A stretch of 64,000 nucleotides of DNA from Flavobacterium lindanitolerans (GCF_002846575.1 NZ_PJND01000007.1:2142253-2206252), one strand, 5' to 3'; positions 18,250-28,127 are shown, numbered from the stretch's first letter. Made by a program: numbers and translations. Notes: generated from the sequence alone by a model not told the origin.

Positions 18250-19675
18250 ATCCAAAATATACCAATATAGTATTGTCGTAGCGTTTTGCCTTGCCGTAAT
18301 TGGCTGTAAGGCGCCGCAGACAATAGCCGAGACTCCTAGCAAACCGGTTCCGGAATCTTTCGGAACCAGCAAGGATACGACCAATATGTCGACGATTAAA
18401 TGGAATCAATTCTTTAAAGACCCGAATCTTGTGGAATTGATTGATACTGCGTTGAAAAACAATCAGGAGCTGAACATCACTTTACAGGAAATTGAAATCG
18501 CAAAAAACGATGTCCGTGTTAAAAAAGGATTGTTGTTACCAACGGTTGGACTTCGTGCCGGAGCCGGACTTGAAAAAGTGGGCCGATATACAAGCCAGGG
18601 TGCGGGTGATGCCACAACCGAAATCAAACCCGGAGTTGAAACACCAGACCCGTTACCGGATTATACGATTGGTGCTTATGCCAACTGGGAAGTTGATATC
18701 TGGAAAAAACTGCGTAATTCTAAAAAAGCGGCTGTCAACAGATATTTGGCAACCGTTGAAGGAAAGAACTTTGTCATCACAAATCTTATTGCAGAAGTAG
18801 CCGATTCGTATTATGAATTGTTGGCCTTAGACAGTCAGCTGGATATTGTAAAACAGACCATCGAATTGCAGTCCAATGCCCTGGAAATTGTAAAAATCCA
18901 AAAACAGGCAGCAAGAGCAACAGAATTGGCAGTTCAGAAATTCCAGGCTGAAGTACTGACTTCAAAAAGCTTAGAGTTTGAAATCCTGCAAAAAATCAAG
19001 GAAACGGAGAATAAGATTAACTTTTTGCTGGCCCGTTATCCGCAGGAAATCAAAAGAGACAAAACCAATTTTACGGACTTATTGCCGGCTACTGTAAATT
19101 CAGGTATTCCGTCACAATTGTTGAGCAATCGTCCGGATATCAAAAAGGCAGAATTGGAATTGGTAGCTGCCAAATTGGATGTAAAAGTAGCCCGTGCTGA
19201 GTTTTATCCATCGCTTGATATTTCAGCAGCGTTTGGCGTACGTGCCTTTAAACCGGCATATCTGTTTACGTTCCCGGAATCGCTTTTGTATTCTGTAGCA
19301 GGTGATCTGGCAGCACCATTGATTAACAGAAATGCCATCAAAGCAGAATTTAAAAGTGCCAATGCCAGACAGCTTCAGGCACTGTACAATTACGACCGTA
19401 CAGTTTTAAATGCTTATCTGGAAGTATCTACCCAACTTTCTAAAATCGAAAACCTACAAAAAGGCTACGATTTAAAATCGCAACAGGTGGATGCTTTGAA
19501 TAGATCTATTGATATTTCAAACGATTTGTTTAAATCGGCAAGAGTCGATTATTTCGAGGTACTGATGACCCAAAGAGATGCTTTGGAATCCAAACTCGAA
19601 TTGATAGAAACCAAAAAAGAACAACTGAACGCTGTTGTTCATGTATATAAAGATTTAGGAGGAGGCTGGAAATAG
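18242..19675 (+). CDS. RND efflux outer membrane channel (OprM/NodT-type)
   Basis: 477 residues with a lipobox in the signal peptide (CLAVIGC), typical of lipidated TolC-family channels. Two copies of the outer-membrane efflux domain are visible; the segments SNRPDIKKAELELVAAKLDV and ARAEFYPSLDISAAFG are characteristic. It starts 8 bases before the end of the pump gene and is the last gene of the efflux operon, followed by a terminator. It forms the outer membrane exit duct for the pump. Confidence 0.94.
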   Translation: MFKSKIYQYSIVVAFCLAVIGCKAPQTIAETPSKPVPESFGTSKDTTNMSTIKWNQFFKDPNLVELIDTALKNNQELNITLQEIEIAKNDVRVKKGLLLPTVGLRAGAGLEKVGRYTSQGAGDATTEIKPGVETPDPLPDYTIGAYANWEVDIWKKLRNSKKAAVNRYLATVEGKNFVITNLIAEVADSYYELLALDSQLDIVKQTIELQSNALEIVKIQKQAARATELAVQKFQAEVLTSKSLEFEILQKIKETENKINFLLARYPQEIKRDKTNFTDLLPATVNSGIPSQLLSNRPDIKKAELELVAAKLDVKVARAEFYPSLDISAAFGVRAFKPAYLFTFPESLLYSVAGDLAAPLINRNAIKAEFKSANARQLQALYNYDRTVLNAYLEVSTQLSKIENLQKGYDLKSQQVDALNRSIDISNDLFKSARVDYFEVLMTQRDALESKLELIETKKEQLNAVVHVYKDLGGGWK

Positions 19676-19699
19676 GTTGATTTGTTAGGTTGATTGGAG

Positions 19700-19738
19700 A
19701 ACTAGTCAAGGGGTATTATTCCTTGGCTAGTTTTTTTT
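19700..19738 (+). terminator. Rho-independent terminator after the RND operon
   Basis: An inverted repeat AACTAGTCAAGG / CCTTGGCTAGTT (one G-T pair) with a short loop is followed by a run of eight T. It lies 25 bases after the channel gene stop and closes the efflux operon. Confidence 0.85.
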
Positions 19739-19851
19739 ATGTCCAATAAAGTTTTAATTCCTAAAATATGTCAAAAATTCTAAAATATAATATCAATCAC
19801 TATCTTTAGCAGAAATTAAAAGGAAAATACCCAATTCTTTATAGACTTAAA

Positions 19852-20916
19852 ATGAGCCTGCCACTATCTCATTCATTAAATATTGCCCCCTTATCATCTG
19901 CTTTCAACAATACTTCAGCAACGTACAAATTTTATTGGTTGCTAGCCATAATTGAATCACTCGAGGAAGGAAAATCAGAAATAGGAAAAAAGGAACTTTT
20001 TGCTAGGATGCTTACAAATTCATGGTACACAGTAAATTATTTCCATATATCTTTTGGTAATCAAGATTTGATACAAAGGGCAATCAAGAATATTTCAAAA
20101 AATGAAACAATTCCTATTAATATAAAGAAACATAATTTACTACATCTTTTATTGAATAGCCCCCATAAGAAGACAAACGACATTCTTAAACACTTTGACA
20201 AAAATGTTCCGCACAGGTTTCTAACTCCTTGGATTGGCCGGAGTAAAGAAGAGAATGATACAAAGTATTGCAAAAGGATTATTTCCGAATCTCAACAGTT
20301 TTCTAATCAAACTTTGTACGCCTTGTTTCCAGATAGAATTTATATTAATCCAATATGGATTAACTATCTTACTAATAATGCCAAAATTTTGAAAGACTAT
20401 TGTTACTGGAACTTATCCGGTTTTTTGCAAGTAAGAAATCCAAATGTACCAAATATTCAAGGAAAGCTTATCAAGCCGCCAATGCGGAGCACACTTTTTA
20501 ACCAGCGTAAAAATTTCTGGGATATAGTTTTTAGAGAGTTAGGAACTATTGATTGTATTTATACTGGCGTGCCATTAAGTATTCAAAAGTATGCTTTAGA
20601 TCATTTTATTCCTCATGCCTTTGTTTCACATGATCTAATATGGAATCTCGTTCCAATAAGTGTTTCATTTAATTCTGTTAAGAGCGATATGCTTCCAGAA
20701 ATTAACCTATACTTTGACAAATTCTACAAAATTCAGAAGACTGCTTTTGAAATAGTGTCACAAAATAATCCAAAGTCTAAATTACTTGAAGAATACATAA
20801 ATCTGTTTGGTAAAGAACAACACGAATTTGACTTCGGATATGAGAAATTTAAAGAGATAATTTCACCACTGATTTCAATTGCCAGAAATAATGGTTTTGA
20901 ATATCTTGAAAGATAA
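19852..20916 (+). CDS. Stand-alone HNH endonuclease domain protein
   Basis: 354 residues without signal peptide or membrane segment. Around residues 228-265 there is an HNH-like core: IDCIYTGVPL (a single Cys in place of the usual CxxC), LDHFIPHAF, then WNLVPIS. The DHFIP...NLVP pattern is the catalytic beta-beta-alpha motif of HNH nucleases. The first 210 residues are helical and unrecognised. The gene stands alone between a terminator and a minus-strand kinase, with AT-rich composition compared with the efflux operon. Such proteins are often part of restriction or other anti-phage functions, but no partner gene is adjacent, so that role is inference. Confidence 0.75.
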   Translation: MSLPLSHSLNIAPLSSAFNNTSATYKFYWLLAIIESLEEGKSEIGKKELFARMLTNSWYTVNYFHISFGNQDLIQRAIKNISKNETIPINIKKHNLLHLLLNSPHKKTNDILKHFDKNVPHRFLTPWIGRSKEENDTKYCKRIISESQQFSNQTLYALFPDRIYINPIWINYLTNNAKILKDYCYWNLSGFLQVRNPNVPNIQGKLIKPPMRSTLFNQRKNFWDIVFRELGTIDCIYTGVPLSIQKYALDHFIPHAFVSHDLIWNLVPISVSFNSVKSDMLPEINLYFDKFYKIQKTAFEIVSQNNPKSKLLEEYINLFGKEQHEFDFGYEKFKEIISPLISIARNNGFEYLER

Positions 20917-20976
20917 TATATCTATAACTATGATAAATTTGTATTACTCTTTAAAGAGTTTGTATCATCGACCACT

Positions 20977-23091
20977 TTAACTCTCATAAATATAAGGAAC
21001 CTCAAAAGCAACTTTGGCTCCTTCTATAGTTCCGTCGGAAGCGATTACATTATTGGTTTGCACTATAAAATCTTTATTCTTGGTGTAAGAAACCAGGCGT
21101 TCTTTGGTAATGGTCATGGCCAGTGATTTGTGATTGCTGATTTTCTCATCGGTGCCAAATCCTTTACCGTTATCGGTTACTTCAAAATAGAGTTTTTCTT
21201 CTTTCAGATAATAGTGAATATCAATTTTGCCGTTTTCGGTTGTGTTGCTTAATCCGTGTTTGATGGCGTTTTCAATGTAGGGCTGCGCCAGCATTGGGGG
21301 TAAAAATATGGATTCGGTATCAATATTTTCTTCTATACGGATATTGAAAATGAATTTGTTTTCATATAAAAGTTGCTGTATGGCGAGGTAATTCTCAAGC
21401 ATTTCAACTTCTTCAGCTAATGAAATATAGTTCTGGTTGGAGTGTTCAAGAATTTGTCGGGTTAGTTTAGAAAACTTGCCCAAATAGTTTACTGCATCAT
21501 CATTTTGTCTGTTGTTAATCAGGCTTCTGATGTTCTGAATCGAATTGAATATAAAATGCGGGTTCATTTGGGTAATGAGCAACTTTTGCTTGATCTGGTT
21601 TTTTTCCAGTACCGTAATAGCCTGTTTCTGCTTATTGTTTCGGTAGTAGAAATAAGCGCCCAATAACGAAAGTAGAAATACAGAAGAAACGGCAATCAGC
21701 CAGTTATTTTTAACGGCTGTTTTCTTTTCAGAAATTAGTTTGATGGCGGCTACTTTCTTTTCCTGAGCGAGTTTCTGGTTCAGCTGTTTTTTTTCAAAAT
21801 CGTATACCAACTGTTGTCGGGCTAATTTATTTTTTGAAGTTTCCAGTGCCATTTTCTTTTGGGCTTCGAGCTCAACGGCTGTTACTTTCTTTTGCTGGAG
21901 TATTTTTTGCTGCAGTTCTTTTTTCTCAAACTGGTATTTGAGTTCCTGTTGTGCCAATTCGTTTTTTGAGGCTTCTAAATTTGTAGAATCTTTTATTACA
22001 ATATTCGCTTCATGCATTTTTAATGCTTTTTCATACTGTCCGCTTTCTTTATAAATTTTATATAGCAGGGAGGTGAGACCGGACTGTGAATTGATGTTTT
22101 TATTCTTTTTTGCCAGGCTGTAGCTCAACTCACCATACTCTGCCGCCTTATCATAGTTTTTATTCTTGTAATTAATACGTGCAGCACTTCCGTATACTCC
22201 TTGCCTTGAAATATCATCATTACATAAATCTAAGGCTCTTTTTAAATAATCTTCCGACTCAGTTAGTTTTCCCAATTCACTGGAGGATTGCGCCAATTGT
22301 ACTAAAATTATCGATTCAGCCTGCGGGTCTTTATTTTTTTTGATATAGTAGTACGCTTTTAGAAAATTGTTATGGGCTTCGGTAAAGTTTTTAAGGCGGG
22401 TATAAGATGTACCTATGTTATTATGAATTACCGCTAAACTATGGCGGTCTGATTTTCTTAATTCTGACTCCGGAACATCATAATAGGGCAATGCTTTTTT
22501 TAGATGGACAATAGCTTTATTCCAGTCCTGCTGGGCTATACAAGCGGTTCCTATTTCCATATTTACGGTTGATATTCCGCTTTCATTATGAATGCTCTCG
22601 TAGAATTTTAAGGCTTCAAAAAAGTATTTGAACGTATTTGGCCAGTCGGCAATATGGCGGTAGTACGTTCCTTTACCAACCAACGCTAATGCCATAGGCT
22701 TATAGTCTTTAGAGGCTTTCCAATACTTTATAGCTTCATCAAAGTGGATTGGTGCATTTTTGTTGCCCTCACTTGTTTCTTTTTTTGCGGTATTGTAGTA
22801 ATACACACCTGCAGCAAATTGGTATATCTGCTTTACTTTTGGATGAAGGTTGGGCATTGCCAGTCCTTTAGTAAAAACAGGAAGTAGCTGATTGTAGTAG
22901 GCCACATGTGCTTTGCTCAACATGATTGTGTTATCCATACCCGCAATAATTGTATTAATGCGTGTTGTGTCACTAATTTTGCGATTCGCTAATATCGTTT
23001 CTATAGAATCAATTGTTTTATTCTGGGAATAAACAGGGAGGCTGATAAAGAGAAGGAGTAGAAAAGATACTAAATGCTTGCAATTTAACAT
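20977..23091 (-). CDS. TPR-containing LytS-type sensor histidine kinase (paralogue 1)
   Basis: 704 residues from the ATG at 23091, which gives a signal peptide (MLNCKHLVSFLLLLFISLPVYSQ); the frame is open further upstream. Exported TPR repeats (about 60-360) are followed by a long coiled coil with near-repeats such as LAQQELKYQFEKKELQQKI, one membrane segment (about 470-490) and a His_kinase (LytS/YehU) module with MNPHFIFNSIQNI and an HATPase domain (N-box ENAIKHGL, G-box DNGKGFG). No response regulator is adjacent. The last 240 residues are almost identical to those of the neighbouring 719-residue kinase. Confidence 0.88.
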   Translation of the reverse strand: MLNCKHLVSFLLLLFISLPVYSQNKTIDSIETILANRKISDTTRINTIIAGMDNTIMLSKAHVAYYNQLLPVFTKGLAMPNLHPKVKQIYQFAAGVYYYNTAKKETSEGNKNAPIHFDEAIKYWKASKDYKPMALALVGKGTYYRHIADWPNTFKYFFEALKFYESIHNESGISTVNMEIGTACIAQQDWNKAIVHLKKALPYYDVPESELRKSDRHSLAVIHNNIGTSYTRLKNFTEAHNNFLKAYYYIKKNKDPQAESIILVQLAQSSSELGKLTESEDYLKRALDLCNDDISRQGVYGSAARINYKNKNYDKAAEYGELSYSLAKKNKNINSQSGLTSLLYKIYKESGQYEKALKMHEANIVIKDSTNLEASKNELAQQELKYQFEKKELQQKILQQKKVTAVELEAQKKMALETSKNKLARQQLVYDFEKKQLNQKLAQEKKVAAIKLISEKKTAVKNNWLIAVSSVFLLSLLGAYFYYRNNKQKQAITVLEKNQIKQKLLITQMNPHFIFNSIQNIRSLINNRQNDDAVNYLGKFSKLTRQILEHSNQNYISLAEEVEMLENYLAIQQLLYENKFIFNIRIEENIDTESIFLPPMLAQPYIENAIKHGLSNTTENGKIDIHYYLKEEKLYFEVTDNGKGFGTDEKISNHKSLAMTITKERLVSYTKNKDFIVQTNNVIASDGTIEGAKVAFEVPYIYES

Positions 23092-23170
23092 AAACGTGAG
23101 GGATGTGATTAAAAAACGGAAGTAAAAATAATCAATTGATAGATACATACTGCTAAACCCAGCGAAAATA

Positions 23171-23204
23171 AAAAACCAGTTAAAATACTTTAACTGGTTT
23201 TTTT
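23171..23204 (-). terminator. Terminator between the two kinase genes
   Basis: The inverted repeat AAAAACCAGTTAAA / TTTAACTGGTTTTT with a four-base loop has A and T runs on its flanks. It lies 25 bases after the stop of the upstream kinase gene, so the two paralogues are probably separate transcription units. Confidence 0.85.
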
Positions 23205-23228
23205 AGGATTTTTATATTATTTATCACT

Positions 23229-25388
23229 TTAGCTTTCATAAATATAAGGAACTTCAAAAGCAACTTTGGCTCCTTCTATAGTTCCGTCTGAAGCGATTAC
23301 GTTATTGGTTTGCACCACAAAATCTTTGTTTTTAGTATAGAATGTCAAACGTTCTTTGGTGATGGTCATGGCCAGTGATTTGTGATTGCTGACTTTCTCA
23401 TCTGTTCCAAACCCTTTACCGTTATCGGTTACTTCAAAATAGAGTTTTTCTTCTTTCAAATAGTAATGAACATCAATTTTTCCGTTTTCTGTCGTGTTGC
23501 TTAACCCGTGTTTGATGGCATTTTCAATATAGGGTTGCGCGAGCATAGGCGGTAAAAATATCGATTCGGTATCCATATTTTCTTCTATATGGATATTGAA
23601 AGTGAATTTGTTTTCATATAAAAGTTGCTGTATGGTGAGATAGTTCTCAAGCATTTCCAATTCTTCAGCCAATGAAATATAGTTCTGGTTGGAGTGTTCA
23701 AGAATTTGACGGGTTAATTTAGAAAACTTACCCAAATAATTTACCGCTTCATCATTTTGCCTGTTGTTAATCAGGCTTCTGATGTTTTGTATGGAATTGA
23801 ATATAAAATGCGGGTTCATTTGAGTGATTAATAACTTCTGTTCTAACAAAAGCTGTTGGTTCTGCATTTTTACCCGTCTGATTTTTAATAAGGCAAGTAA
23901 GAAACCTAAAACAATCAAGAGACCTATAAAACCACCAATCAGCCATTTTTTTTGTAATTCTGAAACTGCTACCGTTTTCTTTAAGGTGTTCACGCTTTTC
24001 TTTGCCGTAGTCAGGGTATCCTTATAAGCATATTCATATTTTATTTCTGCCAGCTTATCAAAGGTTTCTTTTTTATAAAGACTGTCATTCAGTTCTTTAT
24101 GTTCCTGTCCGCTTTCATAAGCCAACTTATATTCTTTAAGAGCATAATAAATTTTTGAAAATAAAAGAGAATAATCAGTTTGCAGGCTCAATAGTTTAAG
24201 TTCATTAGCAATATCACTTCCTTCTTTGGCAAACTGCAATGCTTTATCATACTCTTTTCTTGAAAAATAAATCCGGCTCATATTCAGGTAACTGTTAGAC
24301 AATTCCCGCTGAGCTCCTATTTTTTTATATGTTTTTACCGCTTTTTCATAATAAGGAAGTGAGGCATCGTAGTTTTCAGTCATAAAGTAATAACCGCCTA
24401 TATTGTTATTGAAAAAAGCAACGGCAAAGGCTTCATTAGCTTCCTGACTTAACCGTAATCCTTTCTTAAATATTGCTAAGGCTTTAGGATTTTTTTCCGA
24501 CATCAGGATAATACCAATGTTACTCAGACAACCCATAACTTCCTTATCTTTTTTTAGCTTTTCAAAGATGGCTAATGCTTTATAGTAATTAGGAAGAGCG
24601 GCTTTGTTGTTTTCCATTTCCTGATACAGCGTTCCAATATTGTTTAAATTGGAAGCAACACCATACTCGTCGTTAAACTGTTTATAGATCTCCAGGGATT
24701 TATTATAATGCTCTAAAGCAAGAGTGGGTTGGTTTTGCTGTTTATAAAGATTCGCCAAATTAATATAAGTAACGGCAAGTCCCTTTTTGTCTCCCAGCTT
24801 TTCATCGATTACAATTGATTTTTTATAATATTCCAGGCTTTTGTCATAATCTCCCTGAGTGTTATAAATCATGGCAATAATCATCAAAGCATTTGAAGCT
24901 ACTCTTAATTTGCCGGATTGCTCACTAAGTTCTGTGGCAGTTTTAAGATGCTCCAAAGCCTTTGGGAAATCGGTAAGATAGTAATAAGACCTGCCTATGT
25001 TCAAATGGCAATTGGCGACACTTACTTTAATCTTTAGATCTTCATAGACTTCAAGGGAATTCTGAAAATAAGTGATGGAAGTTGGATAATCTCCTTTTTT
25101 GGAATAGGCCCTACCGGACATCAGTAAGCTATAGGCTTTTCCTTTTTTATACTGCAAGGCTTCAGAAAGTTGTTCCGATTCTTTATAGAGCTGCAATGCT
25201 TTGTCAGTATCGCTTTCTATTATTTTTAGTGCCGCGGCATTTAATAATTTGACTCTTATGGTATCTTTTTTTGTATAGGTCTGTAAGCTGTCTACTGCTT
25301 TATTTTGAGAAAAACCATTCGACAGGCTGGCTAAAGAGAATAGAAGAAAAATTCGTTTTAGAAATAGGGACGATTTGATAGTAAACAT
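23229..25388 (-). CDS. TPR-containing LytS-type sensor histidine kinase (paralogue 2)
   Basis: 719 residues with a signal peptide ending near SLSNGFSQ. About eight TPRs follow (for example YDKSLEYYKKSIVIDEKLG, TLALEHYNKSLEIYKQFND), then a membrane segment (about 480-500, WLIGGFIGLLIVLGFLLALL), and a LytS-type module with MNPHFIFNSIQNI and HATPase motifs ENAIKHGL and DNGKGFG. It lacks the long coiled coil of paralogue 1. The sensor halves of the two kinases are clearly different, whereas the catalytic halves are nearly the same, so they may signal to the same regulator from different inputs. No response regulator is encoded nearby. Confidence 0.9.
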   Translation of the reverse strand: MFTIKSSLFLKRIFLLFSLASLSNGFSQNKAVDSLQTYTKKDTIRVKLLNAAALKIIESDTDKALQLYKESEQLSEALQYKKGKAYSLLMSGRAYSKKGDYPTSITYFQNSLEVYEDLKIKVSVANCHLNIGRSYYYLTDFPKALEHLKTATELSEQSGKLRVASNALMIIAMIYNTQGDYDKSLEYYKKSIVIDEKLGDKKGLAVTYINLANLYKQQNQPTLALEHYNKSLEIYKQFNDEYGVASNLNNIGTLYQEMENNKAALPNYYKALAIFEKLKKDKEVMGCLSNIGIILMSEKNPKALAIFKKGLRLSQEANEAFAVAFFNNNIGGYYFMTENYDASLPYYEKAVKTYKKIGAQRELSNSYLNMSRIYFSRKEYDKALQFAKEGSDIANELKLLSLQTDYSLLFSKIYYALKEYKLAYESGQEHKELNDSLYKKETFDKLAEIKYEYAYKDTLTTAKKSVNTLKKTVAVSELQKKWLIGGFIGLLIVLGFLLALLKIRRVKMQNQQLLLEQKLLITQMNPHFIFNSIQNIRSLINNRQNDEAVNYLGKFSKLTRQILEHSNQNYISLAEELEMLENYLTIQQLLYENKFTFNIHIEENMDTESIFLPPMLAQPYIENAIKHGLSNTTENGKIDVHYYLKEEKLYFEVTDNGKGFGTDEKVSNHKSLAMTITKERLTFYTKNKDFVVQTNNVIASDGTIEGAKVAFEVPYIYES

Positions 25389-25598
25389 CAGTAAGGCGGT
25401 GGCTTTTTTTGGTTTTGTTATGTTTTTAGAAAATCAAAAATAGAATAATTTTTGTAGTAAACTGACTAAACTATAAACAAGTATCGTTTTTGTTTATTAT
25501 TTCCTTATTGCTATAATTGAAAATACAATAGTTCTGATAAATTAGTATCGATTAATAAATATTTTATGAATATATAATTCTGTAGAAAAAATCTTTCA

Positions 25599-25632
25599 TT
25601 GGGTCATCCGAATTGATTTTTATCTACATTTG
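25599..25632 (+). promoter_or_regulatory. Promoter of the 264-aa gene
   Basis: A TTG at 25599-25601 and TACATTTG at 25625-25632 (TAnnTTTG) are separated by 23 bases, at the long end of the Bacteroidota range. The -7 box ends 15 bases before the ATG at 25648. This placement argues that the real start is that ATG rather than the TTG codon within the -7 box. Confidence 0.55.
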
Positions 25633-25647
25633 GAAAAACCAATCCCA

Positions 25648-26442
25648 ATGAATACCCTTAAAATTAAAGACTATAAATTTCCTATCAATACTGAGAAATC
25701 ATTCATAAAAGAATACAACCAAGAAGATTTAGAACCCGTTTGTACCGTCTGGGATATTTGGGTACAAAGTGATGAGGCTCCTTTTATAGAAGGAAATCAT
25801 AGCGGGAATATCCGTTGTGAACAGATGATGGCTACGCAGGGCAATTTGCAATCGCTGGTTGGGAAAACCATTTCTGTAAAAGATTCCTATGATTATGTGA
25901 CCGATGAACATCTGTTTACCTTTTACATGTTTAGACACAACGGTATCAAGGACAATGAAATCACATTCGGAAAAATTGAGAACAACAAAGTTGATGTACA
26001 CTGGAAAGGCATAATTGAGGAATTGGGCTTTGAAGGCGAATACAATACCAATGTGCCTTTTGAACTTTCCTGCGTATTGGAAATTAAACAAATGGTAGAT
26101 AATAAAGATTATAAATCGCCTTCTACTGAAGTACTAAGGCTTATCGCTACCGCTGATGATGACTTTGACAATAATCAGGAATTACTTGAAGCTATTATCG
26201 ATATCACCGACGAATACCGACTTAACGACGAAGCTTATACTGCGATTATAAATCTTTTAAGTTCTGAATCTTTTCTCGAAACTTTTGAAGAGGAAACTGA
26301 CAGCCTGGAGGATTTTATTTCAAATTTTACCCATTTCAGCAACGACCGTACTACTCCCGTACCACAAAACATTTCAAGGAAAGCCCTGAAAAAATGGCGT
26401 AAAATAGATTTGCTGGCTGAAATTATTGGAGATGACGAATAG
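25648..26442 (+). CDS. Hypothetical cytoplasmic protein, 264 aa
   Basis: I do not recognise this family. The ATG at 25648 (MNTLKIKDYKFPIN) fits the promoter immediately upstream. The first two thirds look like a mixed alpha/beta domain rich in aromatic and acidic residues (EPVCTVWDIWVQSDEAPF); the last third is helical and acidic, ending in a basic helix (SRKALKKWRKIDLLAEIIG). There is no signal peptide or membrane segment. It is followed by another uncharacterised small gene in the same direction, 135 bases away. Confidence 0.6.
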   Translation: MNTLKIKDYKFPINTEKSFIKEYNQEDLEPVCTVWDIWVQSDEAPFIEGNHSGNIRCEQMMATQGNLQSLVGKTISVKDSYDYVTDEHLFTFYMFRHNGIKDNEITFGKIENNKVDVHWKGIIEELGFEGEYNTNVPFELSCVLEIKQMVDNKDYKSPSTEVLRLIATADDDFDNNQELLEAIIDITDEYRLNDEAYTAIINLLSSESFLETFEEETDSLEDFISNFTHFSNDRTTPVPQNISRKALKKWRKIDLLAEIIGDDE

Positions 26443-26577
26443 TTGTATTGTGTAATACTATGCGTCTGCAAATATCAGTATATAAACTGTCCTAAATGTG
26501 GAGCCTTTAATTTTAACTGGACGTAATAAGCCACACGAAAATATAGAGAAATAAATAAAAATGATTATAGGGTAGTA

Positions 26578-26814
26578 ATGAACACCAAGAAACTAATAGA
26601 AAAAAAAGATTGGCATTATTATGTTTATGAAGAAAACAATAGTATCACATTATCTGTTCCCATTCCTAAACCAAATCCGGGATTTGACATTCTGTATACT
26701 TTAAACGAATCTGAAAAGGAAAAATATGTAAGTACAGGAATTAAATCCCTTGAAAACAGGATAGAAGACATGAAAACAAACTTTTCAAATTATGAAATGA
26801 ATTCCTGGAGATAG
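26578..26814 (+). CDS. Hypothetical small protein, 78 aa
   Basis: A 78-residue soluble protein starting MNTKKLIEKKDWHYYVYEEN, with a Pro-rich beta segment (LSVPIPKPNPGFDILYTL) and an amphipathic C-terminal helix. No family recognised. A terminator follows about 50 bases later. The size and acidic/aromatic composition would suit a small immunity-type or stress protein, but nothing nearby supports such a role. Confidence 0.55.
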   Translation: MNTKKLIEKKDWHYYVYEENNSITLSVPIPKPNPGFDILYTLNESEKEKYVSTGIKSLENRIEDMKTNFSNYEMNSWR

Positions 26815-26865
26815 GTAATTATTGGTTTAATAAAGGGAAGCGGAAGCATATCTATTGTAGTTAAT

Positions 26866-26898
26866 AAAAAAAACCAACCTGTAATGGGTTGGTTTTTT
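26866..26898. terminator. Bidirectional terminator between convergent genes
   Basis: The inverted repeat AAACCAACC / GGTTGGTTT with A and T runs lies between the 78-aa gene (plus strand) and the aspartyl protease gene (minus strand). Confidence 0.8.
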
Positions 26899-26936
26899 GT
26901 TTTCATATTATTTACAAGAGAAAGAAGTTAATTACT

Positions 26937-28127
26937 TTATTTTTTAACCAGCTCTACATTTTTGACTTCTCCTGTTTTTATGTCTTTCAGTACCATTACA
27001 GCAGTATCCGTCTGAGGTTTCCTGTTCAATTTAAATGATTCACAAGGATTCATATCTGAAAAATCAAATTCCCCGAACTTTAGTATTTCATCTCCTTCAT
27101 TAATCCTGTCATTCAATGCAGCATCCCACACTATACCCACAACAAATTTATCGTCTTTGATGACAGGTTGTACAGGCCAGTTCTTTTCGGCCAAATCTAT
27201 TGCCCCATCCTGGTAAGGATTGAAATAGAGTTGTCTGCCCGGATAATCGACTACAACATCTCCATAGGATAATATTTTGCTTCCTATTCTCGATTTGGTG
27301 TCGCTGGTAGTAGTCGTGGTAATATTTTTAAGGGTAACTCCTGCAAAACTTAGTTCGGGAATCGACAGCATAAAATGTTCTTTTTGGCTTTCAACACCAT
27401 GTATGCCTAACGAATAGGCTCCCTTAGCCTGATAGAGTAGAGAAAAAAGATTAATTTTTTGGGATAATGCATTTTCGTAAACACCTAATGACAAATCATA
27501 TAGCCCAACCATTCCGGAATCGAACAAAAGGGTTTCAGTTGCTTCTGCATCCTTATTTTTGATGTCAATCTTTAAGTATGGATTACTTTGAAACTGGTCC
27601 TTTAATAAACCGGCACTTTTCTTTTTATCAATGCTAAAATTTTTCAGTTTATCGGTAAAACTAACGGTCTTATCCTTATATGAAAATTTCACGATGCTGT
27701 TACGCATCATATTGCTACCAATAAATCCGTCAATTCCTAGGCATTCTAAAAAGAAACTACTATCGGTAACCACTGCAGGGACATCAGCAAAGGTAATATC
27801 GCCCACCTGAACAGGTGGCAGTGTTACGAGTTTCATATTCTGTCGCAGGTTGCTGGAATCGCCAACATCAAGCCCATTAACAGATTCCAGCCCCAATTCA
27901 TTATACAGCTCTTGCGAAATGGCGCTCAGTGCTCCGGTATCGACAATAAAATTATAGGTCTTCCCTTTAATAACAGCCTCAACTATTACCAGACCGTTAA
28001 TGTCCTGATAAGGAACGCTGACATTATAATTTTTTTGGACAACCCTGCCTTTATTGAGAGTTTTAATGTTTTGGGCAGTGGATAAATTAAGGCACAAAAG
28101 TGCAGAAACGAGATAAAGTAGCTTCAT
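26937..28127 (-). CDS. Exported retropepsin-like aspartyl protease with PDZ domain
   Basis: 396 residues with a signal peptide (MKLLYLVSALLCLNLSTAQ). The N-terminal half has the catalytic-type motif FIVDTGALSAIS (about residue 60) and a DGFIGSNMMR flap-like segment (about 135); a second, degenerate motif LLFDSGMVGLYD lies near residue 205. Residues about 320-390 form a PDZ-like domain (GIVWDAALNDRINEGDEILK). This architecture is common in secreted Bacteroidota aspartyl protease-like proteins. It is monocistronic, followed by a terminator, with no obvious partner. Whether it cleaves proteins is not known. Confidence 0.78.
   Translation of the reverse strand: MKLLYLVSALLCLNLSTAQNIKTLNKGRVVQKNYNVSVPYQDINGLVIVEAVIKGKTYNFIVDTGALSAISQELYNELGLESVNGLDVGDSSNLRQNMKLVTLPPVQVGDITFADVPAVVTDSSFFLECLGIDGFIGSNMMRNSIVKFSYKDKTVSFTDKLKNFSIDKKKSAGLLKDQFQSNPYLKIDIKNKDAEATETLLFDSGMVGLYDLSLGVYENALSQKINLFSLLYQAKGAYSLGIHGVESQKEHFMLSIPELSFAGVTLKNITTTTTSDTKSRIGSKILSYGDVVVDYPGRQLYFNPYQDGAIDLAEKNWPVQPVIKDDKFVVGIVWDAALNDRINEGDEILKFGEFDFSDMNPCESFKLNRKPQTDTAVMVLKDIKTGEVKNVELVKK

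Noticed and set aside
19852-26814. Region considered as a defence island (HNH gene, small uncharacterised genes)
   Set aside because: No recognised defence partner, mobility gene or integrase is present; the kinases between them are ordinary Bacteroidota signalling genes.
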